NCBI GenBank assembly: GCA_035307785.1
Contig: DATGHS010000301.1
Span: 1 to 44,607, forward strand
Direction: 5' to 3'
Length of the DNA: 44,607 nt
Source of the DNA: DATGHS01 sp035307785
Lineage (GTDB): Bacteria; Planctomycetota; Planctomycetia; Gemmatales; Gemmataceae
Shown here: one piece after another, positions 24,367 through 33,500 of the stretch
How positions within the stretch are numbered: position 1 is the first letter of the stretch
How the letters are laid out: every line of letters starts with the position of its first letter
Program-made: the position numbers and the translations under genes
The notes under the pieces: generated by a model
The model's database searches: none
Told to the model about the DNA's origin: nothing
What the model saw: the letters and a program-made list of their open reading frames with translations, nothing else

Positions 24367-24423
24367 CGGAATTCTTGCGAATTCCGCTACCAGCTGTCGG
24401 TAGCGGAATTCGCAAGAATTCCG
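24367..24423. repeat. Inverted REP pair downstream of the RAYT gene
   Basis: Hairpin 24367-24386 (stem CGGAATTC, loop TTGC) with CTAC at 24387-24390, then GTAG at 24400-24403 and hairpin 24404-24423 (loop GCAA). Here the GTAG feet point inward, opposite to the pairs at 23689, 26140 and 29498. It lies between the RAYT stop and the ribosome site of the CRTAC1-like gene. Confidence 0.95.
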
Positions 24424-24448
24424 CCGGACGCTCAACCAGGAGAAGAGA

Positions 24449-26143
24449 ATGCGTCGCATTGCTTTGATCATCACCGTCTCTATCGCCGTGACGCTCGCAC
24501 TGCTCCTCTTCCCCAGCCAGCCCGCAGCGGAGCCGCCGCGCTCCGGCGCCTACCCCTTCGTCTTCACCGACGCCACGCAATCCGCCGGCCTCCTTCCCGA
24601 TGTCGCCGGCATCTGGGGCCACGGGGCGGCGTGGGCCGACGTCGATGGCGACGGCTGGCTCGACCTGTACGTCGCCACCTTCCACATGCCCGGCAGCAAG
24701 CCGAACATGCTCTTCCGTAACAAGAAGGGCAAGTTCGAGCGCGACCCGCAGCAATCGATCGCCGTCTCGACACGCGGCACCGGCGTGCTGTTTGCCGACC
24801 TCAACAACACCGGCCGGCTCGACCTGTACCTTGGCAACATGCCCAGCCCGAAGGATAACCACGCCGGCTGCAAGTTGTTCCGCAACGACGGCCATGGCAA
24901 CTTTACCGACATCTCGACGGAGTGCGGCGCCTGCCCGGCCGAGTTCGGCGGCCGCAGCGTGACGGTGCTGGACTACGACGGCGACGGGCTACTCGATATT
25001 CTCGTCGGTGAAGACCCGTTCCCCGGTTACAACGGCTCGAAAACGAAACGCACCCGTCTCTTCCGCAATAAGGGTAACTGGCAGTTCGAAGACGTGACCG
25101 ATGCCGTCGGCATTCCCGCTATCGCTCCTGGCCTCGGCGTCGCCGTGGCCGATGTGAATAACGACGGCTGGCCGGACATTTTCCTCTGCTCCGGCACGTT
25201 CAACGCGCTGTTCCTCAACGATGGCCACGGCCACTTCAAAGAGATGCCCGGCTCGCGGGAATTATTCGCTTTCAAAGATGCCGGCGGACAGGGCGGCGAC
25301 AATATGGTTTGCGGTGTCTGCTTTTGCGACGTGAACCGCGACGGCCTGCTCGACATCGTCCTGGGCCAACATTTCGCCACGCCCTGGCGCGAGAGCGTGC
25401 CGAACAAGTTATTCATCAACCGCGGCATCCGGAACGGCATACCGGTGTTCGAGGACGTGACCGAGAAAGCAGGACTCACGCCGCTGGGCATGAAGTCGCC
25501 GCACGTTGAGATTCAAGACTTTGACAACGATGGCTGGCCGGACATATACTTCAGCACCGTGAAGTTCAAGGACGGCAAGCCATACCCAGTCATCTTCCGG
25601 CACCAGGGGATTATCAAAGACGGCATCCCACTATTCCGCGATGATGCATGGGCCGTCAATGATTACCCCACGGCCGAGGATCGGGCCATTGCCGAGTCGG
25701 GCAAGATGTTTGACAAGGTGAAGCGCGAGAAGAAGGTGATCTACACGGCCCCCGGCCCTACGGGCGACTACGACAATGATGGCCGGCTCGACATTTTCCT
25801 GCCGAACTGGTGGCCGGATCAGCACTCGATGCTGCTGCACAACGAGACGCCGGGCGGCAACTGGCTGCGCGTGCAGGTCGAAGGCGCCAAGGGCGTCAAT
25901 CGCATGGGCATCGGCTCGCGGATCAACGTCTATGCCGAAGGCAAGCTCGGCGACCCGGCCGCACTCTTGGGTTGCCGAGAGATTGCCACAGGCTACGGCT
26001 ATGCTTCCGGCCAACCGGCCTATGCCCACTTCGGCCTGGGGCAAGCGCAGAAGGTGGACGTGGAGGTGATCCTGCCGCACGGCAAGGGGAAGCTGACGCA
26101 AATGAGCCTCGCGGCGAATCAATTGGTGAAGCTGAAGCAGTAG
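24449..26143 (+). CDS. Secreted FG-GAP/ASPIC-UnbV (CRTAC1-like) protein
   Basis: A 564-residue secreted protein. A signal peptide (residues 1-27) precedes several FG-GAP/VCBS repeats with calcium-type loops of the form D-x-D-x-D-G-x-x-D (AWADVDGDGWLDLYV, VLDYDGDGLLDILVG, VADVNNDGWPDIF, IQDFDNDGWPDIY, DYDNDGRLDIF), a likely seven-bladed propeller. The C-terminal about 90 residues match the ASPIC/UnbV domain (NWLRVQVEGAKGVNRMGIGS, ATGYGYASGQPAYAHFGLG). Such proteins are abundant in planctomycetes; their role is unknown, perhaps adhesion or ligand binding. ATG 24449 has AGGAGA 6 bases upstream. The TAG stop at 26141-26143 is formed by the GTAG foot of a REP, so the original end of the protein may have been slightly different. 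Confidence 0.92.
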   Translation: MRRIALIITVSIAVTLALLLFPSQPAAEPPRSGAYPFVFTDATQSAGLLPDVAGIWGHGAAWADVDGDGWLDLYVATFHMPGSKPNMLFRNKKGKFERDPQQSIAVSTRGTGVLFADLNNTGRLDLYLGNMPSPKDNHAGCKLFRNDGHGNFTDISTECGACPAEFGGRSVTVLDYDGDGLLDILVGEDPFPGYNGSKTKRTRLFRNKGNWQFEDVTDAVGIPAIAPGLGVAVADVNNDGWPDIFLCSGTFNALFLNDGHGHFKEMPGSRELFAFKDAGGQGGDNMVCGVCFCDVNRDGLLDIVLGQHFATPWRESVPNKLFINRGIRNGIPVFEDVTEKAGLTPLGMKSPHVEIQDFDNDGWPDIYFSTVKFKDGKPYPVIFRHQGIIKDGIPLFRDDAWAVNDYPTAEDRAIAESGKMFDKVKREKKVIYTAPGPTGDYDNDGRLDIFLPNWWPDQHSMLLHNETPGGNWLRVQVEGAKGVNRMGIGSRINVYAEGKLGDPAALLGCREIATGYGYASGQPAYAHFGLGQAQKVDVEVILPHGKGKLTQMSLAANQLVKLKQ

Positions 26144-26195
26144 CGGAACTCGCAAGAATTCCGCCGATACGAAAGCAGAATTCTTGCGAATTCGG
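26140..26195. repeat. Decayed REP pair at the end of the CRTAC1-like gene
   Basis: GTAG 26140-26143 and hairpin 26144-26163 with one stem mismatch (CGGAACTC against GAATTCCG), then an inverted, more changed copy at 26176-26195 that keeps GAATTC-TTGC-GAATTC but has lost CTAC. The GTAG foot contains the stop codon of the upstream gene. The pair ends about 10 bases before the ribosome site of the next gene. Confidence 0.88.
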
Positions 26196-26213
26196 CAACG
26201 AAACGGAGCGAAT

Positions 26214-27266
26214 ATGTACCGTTTTTGTTTAACTTGTTTGATGCTGTTCTTCCTGGGCACGACCGTGCAAGCCGCCGATGACGTGGTGAAAGTATTCATC
26301 CTCGCCGGCCAGTCGAATATGGAGGGCAAAGCGCCCAATGAGTTGTTCGAATTCCAGGCGAAAGATCCGCAGACCAAGCAGCTTTTCGCCCATCTCCGCA
26401 AAGACGACAAATGGATCGTCCGCGACGATGTCTTCATCAAGTTCCTCGACCGGCATGGCCCGCTAACCATTGGTTACGGTTCGCCCGGCCGTACCGGTGT
26501 CGAGCTGGAATTTGGCTTCGTCATGGGCGATTATTTCGCCGAGCCGGTGATCCTGGTGAAGGCGGCGTGGGGTGGGCATTCCCTGGTCAAGAACTTTCGC
26601 CCGCCGTCGGCCGGTCTACCGGCGGCAGCGCTGTTGCAGAAGGAACTCGACCAGATGCAAGCCAGCGTGAAGAAGATTAACGAGAAGAACAAAAAGAATG
26701 ATCCATTACCGACGATGGACGACCTGAAGGACCAATACGGCAAGTCGTATCGCAACATGCTGGCCGAGGTGGACGATGTGCTCGATAACTACGCCACGCT
26801 GTTTCCCGCGCTGACGGGCAAAAAGAAGCTGGAGATCGCCGGCTTCGTGTGGTTCCAAGGTTGGAACGATCAATACGGCGGCCAGGATCAGTATGCTGCC
26901 AACATGAAGCGCTTCATTCACGACGTCCGGCGCGATCTCGGCGTGCCGAAGCTGCCTTTCGTGATCGCGGCGATGGGGCAAAACGGCTCGAAGCCGGCCA
27001 CCGGCGCGATGCTGACCGTTCAGAAGGCGCAGCTTTCTATGAACGAGGTTCCCGACTTCCAGGGCAACGTGAAGGCCATTCGCACCGACGTGCTGGTGGA
27101 CAAAGCAGCCGAGGAGCTTTTCCCCACCTGGCGGCAGAATCAAGAGCAATGGAAACATGTCGGCGGCGATTTTGCCTACCACTATCTGGGCAGCGCCATC
27201 TGGTTCAACCGCATTGGCAAGGCCATGGGCGAAGCGATGCTGGAGCTACTGAAGAACCAAAAGTAA
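26214..27266 (+). CDS. Secreted SGNH esterase (sialate O-acetylesterase-like)
   Basis: A 350-residue protein. A signal peptide (residues 1-21) is followed by VFILAGQSNMEG, the nucleophile block of the sialic-acid-specific acetylesterase (SASA) branch of SGNH hydrolases; Ser34 is the likely nucleophile. KAAWGGHSLVK fits the oxyanion Gly block, FVWFQGWND the Asn block, and the late AYHYLGSAIWFNRIG the catalytic His region. It probably removes acetyl or other acyl groups from polysaccharides outside the cytosol. ATG 26214 follows GGAG (26205-26208). The related secreted genes and the CE15-like gene further on suggest polysaccharide use. Confidence 0.9.
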   Translation: MYRFCLTCLMLFFLGTTVQAADDVVKVFILAGQSNMEGKAPNELFEFQAKDPQTKQLFAHLRKDDKWIVRDDVFIKFLDRHGPLTIGYGSPGRTGVELEFGFVMGDYFAEPVILVKAAWGGHSLVKNFRPPSAGLPAAALLQKELDQMQASVKKINEKNKKNDPLPTMDDLKDQYGKSYRNMLAEVDDVLDNYATLFPALTGKKKLEIAGFVWFQGWNDQYGGQDQYAANMKRFIHDVRRDLGVPKLPFVIAAMGQNGSKPATGAMLTVQKAQLSMNEVPDFQGNVKAIRTDVLVDKAAEELFPTWRQNQEQWKHVGGDFAYHYLGSAIWFNRIGKAMGEAMLELLKNQK

Positions 27267-27274
27267 GCGAGCCT

Positions 27275-27643
27275 TCAGCTTACCTGGCGCAACAGCAATG
27301 CCATGAGTGCCGCACCTACCGGAAACAGCACAAGCGCACATAGGCAGCCGCGGATTAAGGCCGAGCGCACGTCGTCCACGCGGCCGCCGAGATACTCGCC
27401 CGCCAAACCGGCAAAAGTCACGCCGACCGACAGGCTGCTCGGCGGAGCTTCAAAGAATCGCACCGCCGCATAGCCAAGCAGAACTGCCAGGGCGCCGGCC
27501 ACCGCGCCGCCGATCATGGCGGTCGGCAGATTCGGGAGGTCCGGAGCGTCGCGCATCGCGGCCGCGCCGTAGTGAAGCGCCGCCGCGACGGCGAACGCCG
27601 CCGCCGCTGCGAAGGGAAGGAGCACTAAGACCAACCACGGCAT
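27275..27643 (-). CDS. Small membrane protein of unknown function
   Basis: A 122-residue protein with three or four hydrophobic segments (WLVLVLLPFAAAAAFAVAAAL, MIGGAVAGALAVLLGYAAV, CLCALVLFPVGAALMALLL). No family is recognised. ATG 27641-27643 is chosen because GAGGG lies about 9 bases before it; the longer frame (27709) has no ribosome site. It is convergent with the esterase gene (9-base gap). The lipid kinase gene lies upstream on the same strand, 70 bases away, so they could be cotranscribed. Confidence 0.7.
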   Translation of the reverse strand: MPWLVLVLLPFAAAAAFAVAAALHYGAAAMRDAPDLPNLPTAMIGGAVAGALAVLLGYAAVRFFEAPPSSLSVGVTFAGLAGEYLGGRVDDVRSALIRGCLCALVLFPVGAALMALLLRQVS

Positions 27644-27713
27644 CAAATCATCCCTCGACGGCAGGTTTCTTTTCTCATAATGGCCTCGGACCAATGCGGC
27701 TTTTGACATTTAG

Positions 27714-28643
27714 CTAATCACCTTCTACCCGAGCGGGAACAAGGATCTCCAGCGCCTGCGGTTGCACACCTACCTCAACCGAGAACTCGCTAGGACTTCT
27801 GGTTTTCTTTTCATCCGGCCAGGCCCGGTCATCCAGGTGAAAGCCGGTCGAATTGGCGCGAAGTTCTACATTCCGTGCGCGGTGGATAACAAAGTCAGGC
27901 CACGACCGTTTGTCGGTCGACTCCGCCTCAAGGTATTTTGCCAAACTGCCCTTGTCCGATGTGGAGACCAAGACGACGTTCATGAATCCGTCTCCGGGAT
28001 TAGCCTGCGGGGCCAAAAACAGGTTCGGCCCCATCGAGCGAATATTCATGACCTCCACCATCAAATAATCACCCGATAGATCCCGGCCGTCGACTTTGAG
28101 ATGGAAATGCCGCCCGGAGAACTCCCGTAGCCGCTCGTTCAAGTGACGGCGAGCCGCCCGGAGTTCTTCGTCGCAATCTTTGCCGCTACCACCCTTGGAG
28201 CCGTGAACCTTGGCCTGCGCGGTGGTCCAGGCGAAGAATCCGGAGCCCAGCGCTTCCAGAAAATACTCCTGATCCCACGGTGTTCGGGCGGTGCCTACGT
28301 CAACAGTAAAGTGCGTCGCGGTAGACCATGACGCAATCAGCTCGGACAGCGGCAAATCGGTAGGTTGCACAGTACGCGCGATATTGTTGGCCGTCCCTGT
28401 CGGAAGGATAGCCAGTGGAGTGCTGTTCCCCACGAGTAGCCGGGCCACCTTTGCCACGGTGCCATCGCCGCCCGCCACGGCGACCACGTTGGCCGGTTCC
28501 TTCAGCGCCTCCTGCCAGTTTTCGTCTTTCGAGGACCGGCTTGCAACTTGGTGCCCGGCCGCACGGATCATTGCAGCCAGGTCCTTCCCGTTGGATCGGT
28601 CCCCCATGCCGGAGGTTGGGTTGTGGATGAGCGTGACTTTCAT
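27714..28643 (-). CDS. Diacylglycerol kinase-family lipid kinase
   Basis: A 309-residue protein of the DAGK catalytic family. It shows the N-terminal nucleotide loop IHNPTSGMG (6-14), the GGDGT motif (58-62) with PTGTANNIAR (81-90) and SGFFAWTTAQ, all typical of YegS/DgkB-type enzymes. Such kinases phosphorylate diacylglycerol or related lipids with ATP and feed phosphatidate back into phospholipid synthesis; sphingosine or multi-isoprenoid substrates are also possible. ATG 28641-28643 follows AAGG. The in-frame extension to 29081 runs antisense to surE and is rejected. It is divergent from surE (102-base gap), where two promoters should lie. Confidence 0.9.
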   Translation of the reverse strand: MKVTLIHNPTSGMGDRSNGKDLAAMIRAAGHQVASRSSKDENWQEALKEPANVVAVAGGDGTVAKVARLLVGNSTPLAILPTGTANNIARTVQPTDLPLSELIASWSTATHFTVDVGTARTPWDQEYFLEALGSGFFAWTTAQAKVHGSKGGSGKDCDEELRAARRHLNERLREFSGRHFHLKVDGRDLSGDYLMVEVMNIRSMGPNLFLAPQANPGDGFMNVVLVSTSDKGSLAKYLEAESTDKRSWPDFVIHRARNVELRANSTGFHLDDRAWPDEKKTRSPSEFSVEVGVQPQALEILVPARVEGD

Positions 28644-28745
28644 GGCCTTGTTCTCGTGAATCCTGAGAATAAAAAATGGGCCTCCTATCCCTATTCTATT
28701 GCTGCTTGCGGCCAAGTCGTTTCGCCCTTGTAAGAGGTGCAAACC

Positions 28746-29477
28746 ATGCGAATATTGATTTCCAACGATGATGGCATTTACAGCCCGGGCATTTTGGCCC
28801 TGGCGAAAGTGGCCGCCCGTTTTGGGGAAGTGCGGATCGTGGCTCCCGATGTGGAAATGTCTTCGGCCGGCCAGGCCATTACTTCGTCCCGTCCTCTCAC
28901 TTACAAGCACACGCGAATCGGCGACTTTGAAGCCTTTCGCGTCAACGGCACACCGGCTGATTGCGTGGCGTTGGGCGCGTATAACTGGGAAAAAGTGGAC
29001 GTCGTGCTTTCCGGCATCAACCTGGGTCACAACCTGGGCAACTCGATGTGGCATTCCGGCACTTTGGCGGCCGCCAAGCAAGCCGTACTGTTAGGGCTGC
29101 GTGGCATTGCCCTGAGCGCCCCGGCCGACGATGATGAGCCGAAGTATGATGCGATCCAGCCATGGCTCGAAAAAGTGCTGGCGTTATTGTTGCCTGATGC
29201 CGGGTTAAGCCTTGTTAATGTTAACTTTCCCAAGAAACCAACCGACATGTGCTGGGCACGTCAGTCGGTCCGGCATTACGACGGCAAGGTTATCCCCGGC
29301 CAACATCCGCTCGGGTGGAAGTTCTACTGGTTTACGGTTACGCCGATGCAGGCGCCCGATGAAGGCACCGACCGCTGGTGCGCAGAGCACGGCTACGTTT
29401 CCATGACGCCGCTGCGCCTGGACCTGACGAACGAACAAGAGCTGGCCCTAGCGCAGGCCCGGCATCGGCTCGGCTAG
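28746..29477 (+). CDS. surE: 5'/3'-nucleotidase SurE
   Basis: A 243-residue protein with the SurE signature at its start: MRILISNDDGIYSPG, where Asp8 and Asp9 bind the metal, then PDVEMSSAGQAIT with Ser39/Ser40, NGTPADCVALG and GINLGHNLG (90-98) with the metal-binding Asn. SurE dephosphorylates nucleoside monophosphates and short polyphosphates and is linked to stress survival. ATG 28746 is chosen; the GTG 28737 in frame would add only three residues. GAGG lies before it. An inverted REP pair lies directly downstream (29498-29558). Confidence 0.95.
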   Translation: MRILISNDDGIYSPGILALAKVAARFGEVRIVAPDVEMSSAGQAITSSRPLTYKHTRIGDFEAFRVNGTPADCVALGAYNWEKVDVVLSGINLGHNLGNSMWHSGTLAAAKQAVLLGLRGIALSAPADDDEPKYDAIQPWLEKVLALLLPDAGLSLVNVNFPKKPTDMCWARQSVRHYDGKVIPGQHPLGWKFYWFTVTPMQAPDEGTDRWCAEHGYVSMTPLRLDLTNEQELALAQARHRLG

Positions 29478-29497
29478 TGCTTCATGCCATTTATTCG

Positions 29498-29558
29498 GTA
29501 GCGGAATTCGCAAGAATTCCGAGGCGGCGGGAATCGGAATTCTTGCGAATTCCGCTAC
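29498..29558. repeat. REPIN: inverted REP pair between surE and the SDR gene
   Basis: GTAG 29498-29501 and hairpin 29502-29521 (loop GCAA), then hairpin 29535-29554 (loop TTGC) and CTAC 29555-29558. Both copies match the consensus perfectly and the feet point outward, the standard REPIN arrangement, with a 13-base spacer. It ends 13 bases before the AAGGGG ribosome site of the SDR gene, so it is within that gene's leader if both are cotranscribed. Confidence 0.95.
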
Positions 29559-29581
29559 CGCTCCAATTTCAAGGGGAATAT

Positions 29582-30403
29582 ATGCCAACGCTTCAAGGCA
29601 GAGTTGCCGTGATAACCGGCGCTAGCCGCGGCATTGGCCGGGCCATCGCCCTGGGGTTGGCGCGCCACTGCTGCAACATTGTCGTGGCCGCCAAGACCGT
29701 CGAATCTACCGAGCGCTTGCCCGGCTCGATTCACTCCGTGGCGAGCGAAGTCGAAGCACTCGGCGTGCGGGCCTTGCCAATCCAAGTCGATGTTCGCGAT
29801 GAGAAACAGATTGAAGCGATGGCCACTCAGGCGAAATCCCATTTTGGCCGCATCGATATTTTGATCAACAACGCCGGCGCGCTCTGGTGGCAGCCGCTGC
29901 TGCAGACGCCGGTCAAGCGGTTTGATCTGGTTATGAGCGTCAACGCACGCGCTGCCTTTTTCGCTGCCCAGGCGGTTCTGCCGGCCATGCTGGAGCGGCG
30001 CTGGGGTCACATCATCAACATGTCGCCGCCCATCGACCCGAAGATGGTCTCCGGCAAGATCGCCTACTGCATTTCCAAATTCGGCATGACGCTTTTGACA
30101 CACGGACTGGCCGAAGAGATGCGGGCGCACAATATTGCCGTCAATTCCCTCTGGCCGGTGACCATCATCGAAAGTCAGGCAACAATTAACTGGGGGCTCG
30201 GTAGCCGGGAGCAATGGCGCAAGCCAGACATCCTCGTTGATTGCGTACTGCGACTGGTGCAGAAAGAGCCGGGTGAAATCACCGGCCAGGCCTTGCTCGA
30301 CGAGGATTTCTTGCGCGCAGAGGGCATTACGGACTTCAGCGGTTATGCATGTGTTCCGGGAACGGAACCGCCCCGAACGACGTGGCCAAGCGGGCTAGGA
30401 TGA
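29582..30403 (+). CDS. Short-chain dehydrogenase/reductase
   Basis: A 273-residue NAD(P)-dependent oxidoreductase of the classical SDR family. The cofactor motif TGASRGIG is at residues 12-19, followed by NNAG (INNAGALWW), a catalytic Ser in INMSPP, and Tyr162-x-x-x-Lys166 (YCISK). Sequence such as GSIHSVASEVEALG and LLDEDFLR resembles the HSDL2/citronellal dehydrogenase-like group, but the substrate is not predictable. ATG 29582 is preceded by AAGGGGA. The in-frame upstream extension to 29378 contains a translation of the REP elements (VAEFARIP and SEFLRIPLP) and is rejected. Confidence 0.92.
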   Translation: MPTLQGRVAVITGASRGIGRAIALGLARHCCNIVVAAKTVESTERLPGSIHSVASEVEALGVRALPIQVDVRDEKQIEAMATQAKSHFGRIDILINNAGALWWQPLLQTPVKRFDLVMSVNARAAFFAAQAVLPAMLERRWGHIINMSPPIDPKMVSGKIAYCISKFGMTLLTHGLAEEMRAHNIAVNSLWPVTIIESQATINWGLGSREQWRKPDILVDCVLRLVQKEPGEITGQALLDEDFLRAEGITDFSGYACVPGTEPPRTTWPSGLG

Positions 30404-30576
30404 ACCAAACTGGGTCATCGGGCATCGAGACAGTCCAACCCCGGCCTGCATTTAACAGTCTCACTTTTCCGCGCCAGCAGTTTTTCCAAGACCTTTGCCT
30501 GGCCGCGTGGTTAATAGCTTGTCGGAAGATGTGCTTTTCTCGATCATGGCTCACCCTATAAGTGGCGGAGGCGCCT

Positions 30577-33500
30577 ATGAAAAAAGATCTGCTGATGTTC
30601 TCATGCGTCGGTCTACTTCTTGCTTCAGCACTCGTCATCGACCGATGGTCGACAGTAGCGGCCGGCCAGAAGGAATCGAGCGGGAAGCCGGCGCTGGGTG
30701 GTGCCGATCTCTTTGACCCAACTAGAGTCTGGTCGCTCCACCTCGAAATCCCGGCCGCGGAATATCAAGCGATGCAGCCGCCCGAGCTTGGGTTCGGCCC
30801 ACCGGGCGCAAATCCTGCCGCGCCGAAAGGGCCACGCAACCGGCGCGACAGCGAGCGCAATCTCTTCGGCACCGAATTCCGCTGGGTTGAAGCCGAGGTT
30901 TCGGCCGATGGCAAGACCTACCAGAAAGTCGGGCTGCGCTACTCGGGTGAGGTCACTTATTTTGCCTCTTCGCAAGGGCTGAAGCGGCCCCTCAAGATAC
31001 AGTTCAACAAATTCAGCGAGCAACAATTCCACGGTCTCACGGCGCTTCAATTGCACTCGATGCCGCTGGACCCCGCCAAGTGCCGTGAGGCGCTGGCGTT
31101 TTCCGCCTTCCGCGCTGCCGGCGTGCCGGCACCGCGCACCGCCTTCGCCGAAGTTACGCTGACCGTACCCGGCAAGTACGACAAGGAATATCTCGGGCTG
31201 TACACCGTGGTCGAAAGCATCGACAAGCCATTTCTCGAGGAGCACTTCGGCACGGATCGAGGCGCGCTGATGAAGCCGTTCCAGGTCCGCAGCGTCGATC
31301 GCCCCGGCGATACTTGGGACCGCTATCAAGGACTGTATCGGCCGCAATGGGAGCCGACGAAAGAAGAGACAAAGCGCATCATGGAGTTTGCCCGACTTGT
31401 GAACCAGGCCAATGATGCCGAATTCAAGAGGGAAATTGAGTCGTATCTGGACGTGGACGAGTTCCTGCGCTTCCTGGCTGCCAATGCGCTGACCACGAAC
31501 CTCGAAAGCGTATTTGCGCTAGGCCACAACTACTACCTTTATCTGAATCCGAAGACTAACAAGTTCGTCTTTCTCCCTGGTGACCTCGAATTCGCTCTCG
31601 CCAATTTCCTGCTGTTCGGCACGGCCCAGCAACTGATGGACCTGAGCATCACTCATCCCTATCCGGGTGAAAACAAGCTGGTGGACCGACTGCTGGCGGT
31701 CAAGGAAGTGAACGAGAGGTACCACAATCTCATGCGAGAACTTACCGACAAAGTCTTCACGAAGGAGCAGTTGCTCACGGAAATCGGCGCTCTCGAAAAG
31801 TTGACAAAGGAACCGCTGGCCAAGGAAAGGAAGGCTGCCGAGGCGCGCCGGGAAGCACCTCCGGGTTTTGGCCCGCCGGGCGGCGTCGCCCTGCAGCCGC
31901 CGAGTTTGAAGACTTTCGCCGAGGAGCGCGCCGGGTCCGTGGCCGCGCAACTCGCCAGCAAGAGCAAAGGCTTCATTCCCGCACCACTAAATTTCGGCGC
32001 TCCGGCCGGCGGTGCCGGCGGCCCTGGCAGAGCGGCGCCAAGCCTGCCCATCGACGAAAGAACTTTTCGCGACACCGTGAAGGCGCCGGAAGGCTTCGAC
32101 GTCACTCTGTTCGCGGCCCCACCGACAGTCAACTACCCGGTCGCGCTGGCTGCTGCTCCCAACGGCGTGTTGTTCATCGCGGTCGATGAACAAGGTTCGA
32201 TTGGCCGCACGCCCGGTGGCGGCAAGGTTCTGCGCTGCGTGGATAAAGACGGCGACGGCAAAGTCGATGAAGTCACGATTTTCGCCAAGGTGGACCATCC
32301 GCGCGGCCTGATCTATCAAGATGGCAATCTTTGGGTTCTCCACGCGCAAACTCTCAGCGTTTACCACGAAGGGCCTAACGGCGTGGCCGACCGGTCGGAA
32401 GTCCTCGTGACCGGCCTGACCAGCGACATGGTGAACCAGCGTGGTGGCGACCACGCCACCAACGGCATTCGCATGGGACTCGACGGCTGGATCTACATTG
32501 CGGTGGGCGACTACGGCCCGCCGGAGGCGAAAGGTAAAGACGGCAGCAAGATCACCATGCGCGGCGGCATCGCCCGAGTGCGCCCAGATGGCACCGAGCT
32601 GGAAGTCTTCGTCACCGGCCTGCGCAATCCGTTCGACATCGGCATGGACCCGTTCATGAACCTCTTTACGCGCGACAATGACGACAACCGCGCCGAAGGC
32701 TGGGACATTCGTGTGAGCCACCTGATCCAGGGTGCTTATTACGGTTACTCGCAACATTACGCCAACTTCCCGGATGAGATCATGCCGGCTCTGGGCCAGT
32801 TCGGCGGCGGCTCTGGCACAGGTAATCTTTATCTTCAAGATGAGCGCTGGCCGGAGAAGTACCGTAATGTGCTTTACACCGGCGACTGGGGCCGCAGTGA
32901 AGTCTATCGCCACGAGCTGCGCCCACGCGGGCCGACATTCGATTTGAAGCAAGAAGTATTCCTGAGCATCCCCCGGCCGACGGGAATCGATATGGACGGA
33001 AGCGGCCGGCTTTATGTCGCCAGTTGGCGCGGCGGCGAGGCCAGCACCTACGTGGGACCAAATGTCGGCTTCATCGCCCGGGTTACTCCCCAAGGTTTGA
33101 ACGCATCGCCGTTCCCCAGGCTACGGGAAGCCGATCTAAACCAATTGATAAACCTGATGGCTGGGCCGAACTCCGTGGCTCGTCTCCATGCACAACGGGA
33201 AATCCTGCGCCGGGGCCACAATTCTGAATCCAGCAATGCTCTCGTCGCGCTGGCCTCGGATCGTGGCGCGCGCCCGGAAGGCCGCGTCGCCGCTGTCTTT
33301 GCACTGAAGCAGCTCGACGGCAAGGATTCGCATGGCATGCTCCTGAAGTTTCTGGACGACGACGCTCTCCGTGAATTCGCCCTGCGGGGGCTGACCGACC
33401 GCAAAAAGGAACTGGACGGCCTCTCGTCGAAGCCGTTCGTTGCCGCGCTGGCTGACCAATCGCCGCGCGTGCGAGCCCAGGCGCTGATCAGCCTCGCCCG

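Noticed and set aside
23649..24423. REP copies as a CRISPR array
   Set aside because: Spacing is irregular, orientation alternates, and the gaps hold genes; there are no cas genes.
28644..29081. Minus-strand extension of the lipid kinase
   Set aside because: It runs antisense through surE; the kinase nucleotide loop begins directly after the ATG at 28643.
29378..29581. N-terminal extension of the SDR with peptides VAEFARIP and SEFLRIPLP
   Set aside because: These peptides are the translated REP hairpins at 29498-29558; the SDR cofactor motif starts 12 residues after ATG 29582, which has its own AAGGGG ribosome site.
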